From the NCBI GenBank assembly GCA_023265625.1, contig JAHFST010000002.1, forward strand, positions 225,024 through 289,023: a stretch of DNA of 64,000 nucleotides. Direction: 5' to 3'. Source of the DNA: Deltaproteobacteria bacterium. Its GTDB lineage: Bacteria > UBA10199 > JACPAL01 > JAHFST01. Made by a program: the position numbers and the translations under genes. This document shows positions 26,780 to 35,843 of this stretch, piece by piece. The notes beneath the pieces were generated by a model. The model worked only from the letters and a program-made list of their open reading frames with translations. It had not been told where the DNA came from and did not search any database. The stretch's first letter is position 1. Each line of letters opens with the position of its first letter.

Positions 26780-27598
26780 ATGATAACTATGGAACCAATC
26801 ACATATGGATGGGGTCTTCCGCCTAATCTTTCGGTTCATGGGCCAGCAATTGATCATTTGATCATAGTGATTCACTGGTTTATGGCCGCACTGTTTGTCG
26901 GGTGGGGGGCTTTTTTTATCTACTGCTTGATCCGCTTTCGTAAGCGACCGGGACATTCGGCTGTTTATGAGTCGACGCACAGTAAATTGCCAAAATTATT
27001 GGAAGTGGGTGTGGCCTTATTTGAGGTGTTCCTCTTGGTGGGGCTCTCCTATCCCATTTGGTCAAAATATAAAAATCAACCGCCGGCAGAAGATCAGGCG
27101 GTGTCCGTGCGGGTCGTGGCGCAGCAGTTTGCCTGGAATATTCATTACCCGGGGCAGGATGGCAAGTTTGGCAAGAGTGACCCGAAGATGATCAGTGGCG
27201 GCAATCCACTGGGGCTTGATTTAAATGATCCGGCGGCTCGGGATGATATTGTCACAATCAATCAACTCCATGTCCCGGTGCATAAGCCGGTGATTGTTCA
27301 TATTAGCTCCAGTGATGTGATCCATGGTTTTAATATTCCGGTGATGCGTGTGAAGCAGGATGCGATTCCGGGTATGAGTATTCCCGTCTGGTTTGAGGCC
27401 ACTCAGACGGGTCAGTTTGACATTGCCTGTGCGCAGTTATGCGGCAATGGTCATTCTATGATGAGAGGCTACTTAACCGTTGATACGCCAGAGGCCTTTA
27501 ATGCTTGGGTCGCCGATCAGGAGCAACAATTACAACCACCACCAATAGCCCCTGCGCCCGCTGCACCGGCCCCGGTTACACCAGGAAGTGAGGGATAA
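26780..27598 (+). CDS. coxB: Cytochrome c oxidase subunit II
   Basis: A 272-residue subunit carrying the CuA electron-entry site. Two N-terminal membrane helices (about 25-50 and 70-95) precede the cupredoxin domain. CAQLCGNGHSMM gives the CuA ligands Cys, Cys, His and Met, with the earlier His in DVIHGFNIP; Gln replaces the Glu usual in CxELC. The aromatic VVAQQFAWNIHY stretch stands where electrons enter. The tail is Pro/Ala-rich with no cytochrome c domain. The frame's ATG is at 26780; the ATG at 26789 is equally possible. Confidence 0.94.
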   Translation: MITMEPITYGWGLPPNLSVHGPAIDHLIIVIHWFMAALFVGWGAFFIYCLIRFRKRPGHSAVYESTHSKLPKLLEVGVALFEVFLLVGLSYPIWSKYKNQPPAEDQAVSVRVVAQQFAWNIHYPGQDGKFGKSDPKMISGGNPLGLDLNDPAARDDIVTINQLHVPVHKPVIVHISSSDVIHGFNIPVMRVKQDAIPGMSIPVWFEATQTGQFDIACAQLCGNGHSMMRGYLTVDTPEAFNAWVADQEQQLQPPPIAPAPAAPAPVTPGSEG

Positions 27599-27602
27599 TT
27601 CG

Positions 27603-29336
27603 ATGAGTCATCATGACCACCATGAAGCAGCCCATGAGTTAAGTTGGATCCAAAAGTATGTTTTTTCAGTCGACCATAAGGTCATCGGGATTCAATACAC
27701 CATCACGGCGTTGATTTTCTTATTTTTTGGTTTTTGTCTGATGATGATGATGCGTTGGCAGTTGGCCTTCCCGGGGGAGCCTCTGCCAGTGATTGGAAAC
27801 TTGTTTAGTGATAGCACCATGCCCGGAGGTGTGATGCTCCCCGATTTTTATAATTCACTCGGGGCCATGCATGGCACTATCATGGTTTTTCTCGGTGTTG
27901 TCCCGCTATCCGTGGGTGGTTTCGGCAACTACCTGGTACCGCTACAAATAGGCGCGCCAGATATGGCCTTTCCCAAGCTTAATGCCGCTAGTTACTGGAG
28001 CTACTTTATTGGTGGCGTCACTATGCTATCGAGTTTTTTTGTTCCGGGTGGCGCTGCCAATTCTGGTTGGACCTCTTATCCGCCGCTGGCTGATATTGCG
28101 ACGACGGGCCAAACCATCTGGCTCTTTGGTATGGTGGCTTTGATTACGTCTTCTTTGCTAGGTTCGGTTAATTTTATTGTGACCGTGGTACAATTACGCG
28201 CCAAGGGGCTTTCTTTTTTCAGGATGCCTTTCTTTGTCTGGGCACAATTTGTCACCTCCTTTCTGCTCCTGTTGGCCTTTCCTCCGTTGGAGGCGGCTGG
28301 CGTGATGCAACTCATGGATCGTTTGGCTGGGACAAGCTTTTTCCTTCCCACAGGGCTTGCGATCAGCGGAACGCCCATGGCCGTGAGTGGGGGGGGGAGC
28401 CCGATTCTTTGGCAGCATCTCTTTTGGTTCCTGGCGCATCCGGAGGTCTACGTGTTGATCCTACCGGCTTTTGGTTTAGTGACCGAAATTATTGTGACGA
28501 ATGTGCGCCGCCCACTTTACAGCTATCGCACCATGATTTACTCCGTCATTTTTCTTGGTTTCACCTCATTCATAGTCTGGGCCCACCATATGTTTATGAC
28601 AGGCATGGGCACAACGATCAGTAATTTTTTTCAGACGACAACGATGATTATCTCCATTCCATCGGTCATTCTGTTGACGGTCCTGTTATTGACGTTATGG
28701 GGAGGATCCATTCGCTACACGGTGCCCATGTATTTTGCGCTCGCTTTTTTACCGATGTTTGCGATTGGTGGCTTGACCGGCCTGCCGCTGGGATTGACGG
28801 CGTCGGATATTCACCTTCATGACACCTATTATGTCATTGGGCATTTTCACTACGTTGTGGCTCCTGGGACCCTTTTTGCGCTATTTGGGGGCATTTATCA
28901 CTGGTACCCCAAGGTTACGGGTCGCATGATGAACCGGGCATTAGGCAAGATTCACTTTTGGATTTCGTTTATCGCCATCAACGGCATATTTATGCCAATG
29001 TTTATTCAGGGAATTGCCGGAGTCTCCCGTCGCTTGGCGATTCCGAACATTTATGAGCATGCGCAGGCTGTTCAGGGAACTAATGTTTTTATGTCCTGCT
29101 CCGCATGGCTGCTTGGTATTGCGCAATTTATTTTCATTTATAACTTTTTCATGAGTTTAAAGACCGGTGAGAAGGTCACTTCGGATAATCCTTGGGATGC
29201 AACCACCCTAGAGTGGTTAGCTCCAACGCCACCGCCGCACGGAAATTTTTCCAAGGAGCCCCATGTATATCGTGGGCCTTATGAGTACAGTGTTCCAGGA
29301 GAGAAGCAGGATTTTTCGCCACAATTTGTGGCCTAG
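27603..29336 (+). CDS. coxA: Cytochrome c oxidase subunit I
   Basis: The 577-residue catalytic subunit holding heme a, heme a3 and CuB. Heme a ligands are His90 (LGAMHGT) and His416, heme a3 His414 (GHFHYV), CuB ligands His279, His328 and His329, with the cross-linked Tyr283 in HPEVY. The D-channel Asp120 (IGAPDMAFP) and Glu281 mark an A1-type enzyme, but the helix that normally reads IPTGIK reads IPSVIL here, placing Leu357 where the K-channel lysine should be. ATG 27603 follows GAGGGA. It lies four bases after coxB. Confidence 0.96.
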   Translation: MSHHDHHEAAHELSWIQKYVFSVDHKVIGIQYTITALIFLFFGFCLMMMMRWQLAFPGEPLPVIGNLFSDSTMPGGVMLPDFYNSLGAMHGTIMVFLGVVPLSVGGFGNYLVPLQIGAPDMAFPKLNAASYWSYFIGGVTMLSSFFVPGGAANSGWTSYPPLADIATTGQTIWLFGMVALITSSLLGSVNFIVTVVQLRAKGLSFFRMPFFVWAQFVTSFLLLLAFPPLEAAGVMQLMDRLAGTSFFLPTGLAISGTPMAVSGGGSPILWQHLFWFLAHPEVYVLILPAFGLVTEIIVTNVRRPLYSYRTMIYSVIFLGFTSFIVWAHHMFMTGMGTTISNFFQTTTMIISIPSVILLTVLLLTLWGGSIRYTVPMYFALAFLPMFAIGGLTGLPLGLTASDIHLHDTYYVIGHFHYVVAPGTLFALFGGIYHWYPKVTGRMMNRALGKIHFWISFIAINGIFMPMFIQGIAGVSRRLAIPNIYEHAQAVQGTNVFMSCSAWLLGIAQFIFIYNFFMSLKTGEKVTSDNPWDATTLEWLAPTPPPHGNFSKEPHVYRGPYEYSVPGEKQDFSPQFVA

Positions 29337-29351
29337 TGCTGAAAGGAGCTT

Positions 29352-29948
29352 ATGTCTGCAGAAATTAAATATATTGATGAGCCGCATCCAGTATCAGGTT
29401 TAACAAACTCTAAGCTTGGCATTTGGCTTTTCATAGCCTCTGAGATCATGCTCTTTGGCGGGCTTTTCTCCAGCTATATCTTACTGCGAGTTGGCAGCGC
29501 CGAATGGCCGCGTGGCGCCTCCGTGCTTAATGTCCCTTTAGCAACGTTCAATACCATTGTGCTTATCACGTCGAGTGTCACCATGGTCATGGCCTGGGCC
29601 TCGCTGATGAAGAATCAATTTAATAAGTATCGTTTTTTTATGGCGATGACCATTTTATTGGCCCTGGTTTTCTTGGTGGTGAAGGGATTTGAATATCATG
29701 CCAAGTTTGAGCATGAGCATTATCCTTCTACGAGCGTCTTTTATGCCCTGTATTTCACCCTGACCGGGCTTCATGGGATCCATATTTTGGGTGGTGTGGT
29801 GGTCAATAGTTACTTTTTATTTCCGGGGACCAAGCTTTGGAAAACGAATCCTAAACAGTTTGCCGGTCGTGTGGAGTGTGCCGGGCTTTATTGGCATTTT
29901 GTGGATTTGGTTTGGATCTTTCTTTTTCCGGTCCTTTATCTCTTATAG
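29352..29948 (+). CDS. coxC: Cytochrome c oxidase subunit III
   Basis: A 198-residue subunit III of the short, five-helix type. KLGIWLFIASEIMLFGGLFS near the start, FYALYFTLTGLHGIHILGGV and the terminal CAGLYWHFVDLVWIFLFPVLY are diagnostic. AAAGGAG stands seven bases ahead of the ATG. It stabilises subunit I and proton uptake in the membrane complex. Confidence 0.95.
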   Translation: MSAEIKYIDEPHPVSGLTNSKLGIWLFIASEIMLFGGLFSSYILLRVGSAEWPRGASVLNVPLATFNTIVLITSSVTMVMAWASLMKNQFNKYRFFMAMTILLALVFLVVKGFEYHAKFEHEHYPSTSVFYALYFTLTGLHGIHILGGVVVNSYFLFPGTKLWKTNPKQFAGRVECAGLYWHFVDLVWIFLFPVLYLL

Positions 29949-29960
29949 GAGGCTTGTGCT

Positions 29961-30266
29961 ATGTCTCACAGCATCGAAGAAATTAATAAGCATGTTAGGG
30001 TTTATATCGGTGTGTTTGTCACCTTGGCCTTTTTAACCGTAGTCACGGTGGGTGTCAGCTATTTACATCTTCCTGTTGTCCCCGCGATTATTTTGGCGTT
30101 GTTCATCGCCTCGATCAAAGCGACTTTGGTTGCGCTGTATTTTATGCACCTGATCACTGAAAAAAAATTGATTTGGACGGTGCTGTGGGTCACGGTTGTT
30201 TGTTCTATTGGACTTTTCTTGCTCCCAGTTTTGACAACAATGGGGTCTTCCCGTAGTCAATTCTAG
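29961..30266 (+). CDS. coxD: Cytochrome c oxidase subunit IV (prokaryotic type)
   Basis: A 101-residue protein with three membrane helices, matching the bacterial subunit IV (COX4_pro) family; the middle contains FIASIKATLVALYFMHL, the conserved K-A-x-L-V-x-x-Y-F-M-H motif. It follows coxC by 12 bases behind AGGAGG. An accessory subunit with no cofactor. Confidence 0.88.
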   Translation: MSHSIEEINKHVRVYIGVFVTLAFLTVVTVGVSYLHLPVVPAIILALFIASIKATLVALYFMHLITEKKLIWTVLWVTVVCSIGLFLLPVLTTMGSSRSQF

Positions 30267-30275
30267 TTAATCATT

Positions 30276-30698
30276 ATGTCGTTGCGTTATTTTCATGTTG
30301 TTTTTATCGTTGCATCACTGGCGCTCTCGCTTGTCTTGGGGGGGTGGGGCATTTATGATTTTCGAGCGACGCAAAATGCGACCAATCTTGCCATAGGAAT
30401 TTTTGGAGGAACCAGCGCGTTAGGGTTGCTGGGATATCTTTTTTGGTTTAATCGAAAAATGTCCCGCATCAGTAACCTCGCACTTTTATGGGGCTCTTTA
30501 ATGATACTAATCGCCTATCAGCAGCCATCGCTTGCTTGTTCCGTATGCTACGGTGATCCTGCTTCTCCATTGAGCAAAGGGGCCAAGTTCGGCGCCATGG
30601 CACTCATCGGGTTTATTTCCGGGGTTTTATTCGCGATAGCGTTGATTGGACGTACTTGGGCCAAACGGGCCCGGGCGCTTAACCAAGAAGCTTTTTAA
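30276..30698 (+). CDS. Oxidase-linked membrane protein with CSVCYGDP motif
   Basis: A 140-residue protein with about four membrane helices. The only striking motif is LACSVCYGDPASPLSKGAKF, a two-cysteine pair (CxxC) just ahead of the last helix, likely facing the periplasm. Being last in the cox operon, 9 bases after coxD, it may help assemble the oxidase, for instance by handling copper or thiols; that is inference. I do not know a characterised homologue. Its end overlaps the convergent glutaredoxin gene by 20 bases. Confidence 0.7.
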   Translation: MSLRYFHVVFIVASLALSLVLGGWGIYDFRATQNATNLAIGIFGGTSALGLLGYLFWFNRKMSRISNLALLWGSLMILIAYQQPSLACSVCYGDPASPLSKGAKFGAMALIGFISGVLFAIALIGRTWAKRARALNQEAF

Positions 30699-30987
30699 GC
30701 TCGCCGCGTTCGTGCAGTTCGGTGACAATATCACAGCCCCCAACAAACTTGCCGTTGATAAAGATCTGGGGCACTGTTGGCCAGTTGCTATACTTTTCCA
30801 ATTCATCCCACATGGCTTCATCCGCCAAGACATTGACTGTTTCAAAGGGGACATTGAGGGTCTTGATGACCTCCACGGCGCGGGCTGAGAATCCACACAT
30901 GGGAGCTGTTTTTTCGCCCTTCATAAAAATAACAACCTTGTTGTTTTTGACCTGCGTATCAATCTGTTCGTGAAGTGACTCGCTCAT
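30679..30987 (-). CDS. grxD: Monothiol glutaredoxin, Grx4 family
   Basis: A 102-residue monothiol glutaredoxin with the CGFS active site at Cys31, and the glutathione-binding WPTVPQIFINGKFVGGCDI segment. Such proteins bind a glutathione-ligated [2Fe-2S] cluster and pass it on, often in a heterodimer with a BolA protein, whose gene lies 13 bases upstream. AAGGA precedes the ATG. This is a two-gene operon for iron-sulfur handling. Confidence 0.94.
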   Translation of the reverse strand: MSESLHEQIDTQVKNNKVVIFMKGEKTAPMCGFSARAVEVIKTLNVPFETVNVLADEAMWDELEKYSNWPTVPQIFINGKFVGGCDIVTELHERGELKKLLG

Positions 30988-31000
30988 AAGTTATCCTTTC

Positions 31001-31261
31001 TTAGGGGTTCTTTTTCGACCATTCTTCAGGGGTATAGGTGCTTAGGGAAAGCGCGTGAATGCCGCCGCCTTGGGCCTCCATGGAATCGTGCATGATGGCG
31101 TAGAGCATGCGATGCTGATCTATCATAGTTTTTTCTGCAAATTGTGGGGCAATGATGGTGACTCGGAAATGATCCAAGGTCCCGGTCAAATCTTTGACGC
31201 TGACCTGAGACCCAGGAAGGGCTTTTTCGACAATTTGGATGATCTGTTGTGGTTGCATCAT
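31001..31261 (-). CDS. BolA-family protein
   Basis: An 86-residue BolA/IbaG-type protein. The conserved core is VKDLTGTLDHFRVTIIAPQF, and QHRMLYAIMHDSMEAQGGGIHALSL contains the H-x-x-x-Y and IHALSL motif of the family. ATG 31261 has AGGAGA nine bases upstream; the frame's earlier start adds 13 unlike residues. BolA proteins form cluster-bridged dimers with monothiol glutaredoxins, and its partner is directly downstream. Confidence 0.9.
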   Translation of the reverse strand: MMQPQQIIQIVEKALPGSQVSVKDLTGTLDHFRVTIIAPQFAEKTMIDQHRMLYAIMHDSMEAQGGGIHALSLSTYTPEEWSKKNP

Positions 31262-31353
31262 AGGAACGCTTCTCCTAGCAACTCCGATCTTGTTTGACAA
31301 GGGGCATCCTCACACTGCATAGATCACAGTGCACATCTACGGAAAGGATAAAA

Positions 31354-32046
31354 ATGATAAAATTATATCAATACGAGGTCTGTCCCTATTGTTGTAAAGT
31401 TAAGGCCGTTTTGGACTATAAAAAAATCGCCTACGAGAAGATCGAAGTGAACCCCATGACGCACGAGGAGTTGGCGAGCGTCCCTGGAGCGATTGAATAT
31501 GACAAAGTTCCAGTCTTGGTGGATGGAGAAAAGGTGGTGTTTGAGTCCAACGACATCATTCGTTACCTCGATCAGAAATATTCAAAAAATCCCATTGTGG
31601 CTTTGGATGCTAAGGGTCGTTTGGTTCAGGATAAATGGATCCAATTTGTCGATGATGAATTGGTGCAGATTCTCCCCGGTAATATTTATCGCTCCCTGAC
31701 GGAATCGCTTGATTCATTCAAGTACATCACCAAGGTTGGCAAATTCCCCCGCTGGAAGCGCTATTATTTGGCGTTGGGCGGTGCGGTGGCCATGACGATT
31801 GTGGCCAAGAAGGGGATGAAGAAGCGCGGCATCACGGATCCACGCAAGGCGCTGAGCGATACCTTGCAAAAGTGGAGTCAGGGGATGGCTGGAAAAAAAT
31901 TTATGGGGGGAGATAGACCTGATATCTCTGATCTCGTTTGCGCCGGTACCCTAACAGCCGTCCATGAAATGAAGGTTTGGGACTTTATTGCGGAACAAAA
32001 GCCCGTGGCGGATTGGTATCAGCGTATGGCATCCTTACTAAACTAA
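31354..32046 (+). CDS. Glutathione S-transferase-like protein (PTGES2 type)
   Basis: A 230-residue protein with an N-terminal glutaredoxin-like domain, active site CPYC at 10-13, followed by KVPVLVDGEKVVFESNDIIRYL (the glutathione-binding loop and Glu-Ser) and a C-terminal all-helical GST domain. A hydrophobic, basic segment in the middle and overall order match membrane-associated prostaglandin E synthase-2-like proteins. The physiological reaction in bacteria is unknown. AAAGGA precedes the ATG at 31354. It is divergent from bolA, sharing a 92-bp promoter region. Confidence 0.82.
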   Translation: MIKLYQYEVCPYCCKVKAVLDYKKIAYEKIEVNPMTHEELASVPGAIEYDKVPVLVDGEKVVFESNDIIRYLDQKYSKNPIVALDAKGRLVQDKWIQFVDDELVQILPGNIYRSLTESLDSFKYITKVGKFPRWKRYYLALGGAVAMTIVAKKGMKKRGITDPRKALSDTLQKWSQGMAGKKFMGGDRPDISDLVCAGTLTAVHEMKVWDFIAEQKPVADWYQRMASLLN

Positions 32047-32622
32047 CGAGATGTTAGTCTTGTACTGATCTTTAAACCCTCGATAAAATTTCATGACTTT
32101 TTGATAGTAGCCCTGCGGAATGAAGCCATTGCCGGATAATCGTTTATCCAGTGCGGTTGGGCCTAGGTTGTAGGCAATCAGTGCTTTTTTGATGTCCCCG
32201 AATCGTTCCACGAGATATTTGAAATAATGCATCCCGATATGCACATTCTTGGCAGGATCATAGAGGTCGGGGCGTCCCGATAAATTGATTTGACCCTTCA
32301 CTTCCCTCACCACAATAGGCATGACCTGCATGAGTCCAATAGCCCCCACTGAAGAGATGGCTCGGGGATTAAATTGGCTTTCCACCTTAATGATGGCCAA
32401 AACCAGCAGCGGATCAAGCCGATATTGCCGGCTCAGTCCCACGATCTGCCGGGCCATCTGCCAGGTGGGCAGGGTGCTGGAATGCCGTATTTCAGACCTA
32501 ATTAGTGCCTCTATGGTTGCGATTTTCCCCAAGGTTTCGGCCACCGGCGTATTGGCCACTCCCGTTGATCCTGCCAGTAAAGTCAAGACCAGAGCGGACT
32601 GGATGATAATGGTTCTTAGCAT
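32038..32622 (-). CDS. Lytic transglycosylase (SLT domain)
   Basis: A 194-residue exported muramidase-like enzyme cleaving glycan strands of peptidoglycan. A signal peptide spans about 1-23, followed by the SLT fold with the catalytic Glu81 in IIKVESQFNPRAISSVGAIG and LMQVMP, then YFKYLVERFGDIKKALIAYNLGP. This is the compact Slt70/MltE-type catalytic domain without extra binding modules. Its end overlaps the GST-like gene by nine bases, tail to tail. Confidence 0.9.
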   Translation of the reverse strand: MLRTIIIQSALVLTLLAGSTGVANTPVAETLGKIATIEALIRSEIRHSSTLPTWQMARQIVGLSRQYRLDPLLVLAIIKVESQFNPRAISSVGAIGLMQVMPIVVREVKGQINLSGRPDLYDPAKNVHIGMHYFKYLVERFGDIKKALIAYNLGPTALDKRLSGNGFIPQGYYQKVMKFYRGFKDQYKTNISLV

Positions 32623-32690
32623 GGCTGTGACTGTTGTCGGCGTTTTGCGGAATTAGTTGCGTAGAATCGAACTGAGCGTTTTGGGCGTTG

Positions 32691-35600
32691 TCAGGAAGTT
32701 TTGGGAGTTCGAGAGGACGTCTCACTAATTTCCCCCAACTCCGTCAACGCCTCTTGGAGATCGCGGTCATGACGATGACTCTCCAGTCGGGCCAAGAGGC
32801 TGTAGGCGCAGGGGACGACGAACAGCGTGAGGAAGGTGGAGAGAAAGACCCCGCCGATGACCACGAGGGCCATGGGGATGCGGGTCTCGGCGCCCGGACC
32901 AATGCCTAAGGCCGGGGGGATGGCGGCGGCAATGGTGGCAAAAGAGGTCATCAGGATGGGGCGAAGCCGGATCGGACACGCCTCTAAGAGGGCCTCGGTC
33001 AGCCCGAGTCCCTGTTTTCTCCGCTGGTTGGTAAAATCAACCAACAGGATGGAATTTTTCTTCACAATGCCCATCAGCAGGATGATCCCGATCATACTGT
33101 AGATATTGAGCGATTCCCGGCCCAGCGCCAAGGCGATGAAGGCCCCGGTGATACTGAAGGGGAGGGCTAAGAGGACGATGACGGGATGGATGAAACTATT
33201 GAACTGCGAGGCCAGGACCATGTAGGCCACAAAAATCCCCAAGACGAGGGCAAAAAGTAGGCTCTGGAAGGACTCTTGAAAGCTCTGCGCACTCCCGGAG
33301 AGGACAACACGATAACCATCCGGCAAGGCCTCTTTGGCTATCTTCTGGACCATCGTCAAGGCCTCTCCCTGAGATTTACCGGCGGCGACATTGGCAAACA
33401 CGCTGATGGCCCGCTCTCGGTTGCGCCGCGAGATACTCAGTAGGGTGGGTTTTTCGCTGATCGTGATCACATCGGAGAGTCGCACCACCTCGCCCCGATT
33501 ATTACGCACCAAGATCTTGGTGATATCTTCGGGTTGTTTACGATCCTGATCCACCAGGCGGAGTCGGATATCATAACGTTTGCCGCCTCGGGTGTACTTG
33601 CCCACCCGCACCCCGCCAATCATGGCATTGATGGTGTCACCGATGGAGGTGATGCTGACGCCACGGGCGGCGGCCTTCTCCCGATCCGGAACCACACGGA
33701 CCTCCGGCATGCCCAATTGATAATCGGTGTCCACATCGGTCATGAAGCCGGAGCTTTTCATCTTCTCCATCATCGTCTGACTCACACTAGCTAGCTGATC
33801 CCAGTCAGTGCCACGGACGGTAAATTCCACCGGAAAGCCGCGTTGCGCGCTAAACCCGGAGAGGGATAAATCCTGCACCACCGCTCGGGTGATCCCGGGG
33901 ATTTTGTTTAATTCTTGGCGGGCCAAGTTCATCATCTCTTGTTGGGTCTGATGATGGTGGGCTGGAGGAATGACGGGCCTCTTTTTGGGGGCCTTGAGGG
34001 TGACAAACATCATGGCCGAATTGACTTCGCTTCCCCCAAAACCTCCAATGGCCGCATAATAATATTCCACACCGGGTTGGCTCATCAAAAAGGTTTCGGC
34101 TTGTTTCACGATTTCGTCGGTGTGCCCAATCGAGGAGCCGATGGGTGTCTGGAGGCGCACCATGAATCTTGATTGATCCTGGGAAGGGACGAATTCTTTT
34201 TTGATGATCCTGGCGAGCAGCAGCGATGTCATGAAAATCAAGATGGAAACAAAGATGACTTTCCAACGGTGATGCAAGGACCATACGAGGCCACGCCGAT
34301 AAAACTGGGTTATTTTCTCTAAAATCCGATCAATGCGTTGCGCAAAGATGGAGGAGTGGCCGGCTTGCAGGTATTGGGAGCAGCGCATGGGTGCGAGTGT
34401 CAACGCCTCCAAGAGCGAGAGCATGACGGCGACCGACATGGTGACGCCAAATTGGTAGAAGAATTTTCCCATGATCCCCTTCATGAAGATGACGGGGATG
34501 AAGATGGCCAAAATGGCGATGGAGGCCGCTAAGGCCGCAAAAGTGATCTCGCGCGCGCCCACGATCGCGGCCTTGATGCGGGAAAAACCATGTTCCCGGT
34601 ACCGGACGATATTTTCCAACACCATGATGGCGTCATCCACCACAATGCCGATGGCGAGCGAGAGTCCCAGGAGGGTGAAGGTGTTGAGCGTAAAACCCAA
34701 GAAATAAAGGATGATGAACGAGCCGATAATCGAAGTGGGGATGGCCAGCAGCACGTTAAAGGTCGAGCTCCAGGAGCCCAGGAAAATCCAGCACACGAAG
34801 GCCGTCAGCAGGGCGGATAAAATAAGCATGAAGTTTAATTCATGGGTTGATTCCTCGATGTATTTGGTGCTGTCAAAAACGACATTGAGTTTCATCCCCG
34901 CGGGGAGATTTTTTTGCACCTCTTGCAGTTTCGCCTTGACGGCCTGGGCGACTTCTACGGCGTTGGAACCCCGTTGTTTTTTAATCCCCAAGCCGATGGC
35001 GGGTTTGCCCATGTGTCGGGAAATCCTGCGGATGTCGGCCAGCGAATCCTCGATTTGAGCCACCTCGCCGATTTTGAAATTTTTCCAGATGGGGGCGCCA
35101 TTGCGTTGTGGGATGATGATATTCTCAAATTCTTCCACCGAACCGGCCTCGCCCATGACACGGACATTGAGTTCCCTTTTTCCGGTGTCAATGTAACCCG
35201 CCGGGGCCTCCTGATGTTCGCTGGCAATCGCCTGGCTGATGTCGGAGGCGGTGATCTCATTTTTTTCCATCTGAGCGGCATCCATCCAGACCCGGAGGTT
35301 GGGATCGATGTAGCCTCCCAGGTTGACATCTCCCACGCCTGGGACGGTCGTAAACTGGTTTTTCAGGTAATCATGCGTGTAGGCCATCATCTCTGGGAGG
35401 GGACGATCGCCGGACAAGGCCGCCCATAGGATGGGTTGATCTTCCGGGTTGCTTTTGGTGACAATCGGGGGATCAATTTCACGGGGAAGATTTTTTTGGG
35501 CTTGGGCAATCTTGGTTTGAACCTCCTGCAAGGCGATATCGATATCGCGGTTGAGTTCAAATTCAATCGAGATGCTGGCATTGCCCTGGCGTGAGGAGGA

Positions 35601-35843
35601 GGAGACTTCCTTAATTCCTTGGATGCTCATGACCGCATCCTCGATGATGTCGGTCACCTCGGTTTCCATCACTTCGGGGGCCGCCCCTTCGAGCGAAACC
35701 GAAACGGTCACGACGGGAAAATCGACATCCGGGAGTTGGCTGATCCCCATGCGGTTAAAGCCAATCCAGCCAAAGACGATCAAGCCGGTCATGAGCATCC
35801 AGGCAAATACGGGTCGTTTGATGGAAAAATCGGACAAGGTCAT
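32691..35843 (-). CDS. RND-family efflux pump (AcrB/MdtB-like HAE1 type)
   Basis: A 1050-residue inner-membrane proton-driven pump with the twelve-helix RND layout and two large periplasmic loops. The N-terminus SDFSIKRPVFAWMLM, ISQLPDVDFPVVTVS and the helix-4 proton relay LAIGIVVDDAIMVLEN with its Asp pair are clear; MGIVKKNSILLVDF is in helix 10. It probably expels drugs or other amphipaths. Its ATG overlaps the tolC-like stop by four bases. No periplasmic adaptor gene exists beside it. Confidence 0.93.
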   Translation of the reverse strand: MTLSDFSIKRPVFAWMLMTGLIVFGWIGFNRMGISQLPDVDFPVVTVSVSLEGAAPEVMETEVTDIIEDAVMSIQGIKEVSSSSRQGNASISIEFELNRDIDIALQEVQTKIAQAQKNLPREIDPPIVTKSNPEDQPILWAALSGDRPLPEMMAYTHDYLKNQFTTVPGVGDVNLGGYIDPNLRVWMDAAQMEKNEITASDISQAIASEHQEAPAGYIDTGKRELNVRVMGEAGSVEEFENIIIPQRNGAPIWKNFKIGEVAQIEDSLADIRRISRHMGKPAIGLGIKKQRGSNAVEVAQAVKAKLQEVQKNLPAGMKLNVVFDSTKYIEESTHELNFMLILSALLTAFVCWIFLGSWSSTFNVLLAIPTSIIGSFIILYFLGFTLNTFTLLGLSLAIGIVVDDAIMVLENIVRYREHGFSRIKAAIVGAREITFAALAASIAILAIFIPVIFMKGIMGKFFYQFGVTMSVAVMLSLLEALTLAPMRCSQYLQAGHSSIFAQRIDRILEKITQFYRRGLVWSLHHRWKVIFVSILIFMTSLLLARIIKKEFVPSQDQSRFMVRLQTPIGSSIGHTDEIVKQAETFLMSQPGVEYYYAAIGGFGGSEVNSAMMFVTLKAPKKRPVIPPAHHHQTQQEMMNLARQELNKIPGITRAVVQDLSLSGFSAQRGFPVEFTVRGTDWDQLASVSQTMMEKMKSSGFMTDVDTDYQLGMPEVRVVPDREKAAARGVSITSIGDTINAMIGGVRVGKYTRGGKRYDIRLRLVDQDRKQPEDITKILVRNNRGEVVRLSDVITISEKPTLLSISRRNRERAISVFANVAAGKSQGEALTMVQKIAKEALPDGYRVVLSGSAQSFQESFQSLLFALVLGIFVAYMVLASQFNSFIHPVIVLLALPFSITGAFIALALGRESLNIYSMIGIILLMGIVKKNSILLVDFTNQRRKQGLGLTEALLEACPIRLRPILMTSFATIAAAIPPALGIGPGAETRIPMALVVIGGVFLSTFLTLFVVPCAYSLLARLESHRHDRDLQEALTELGEISETSSRTPKTS

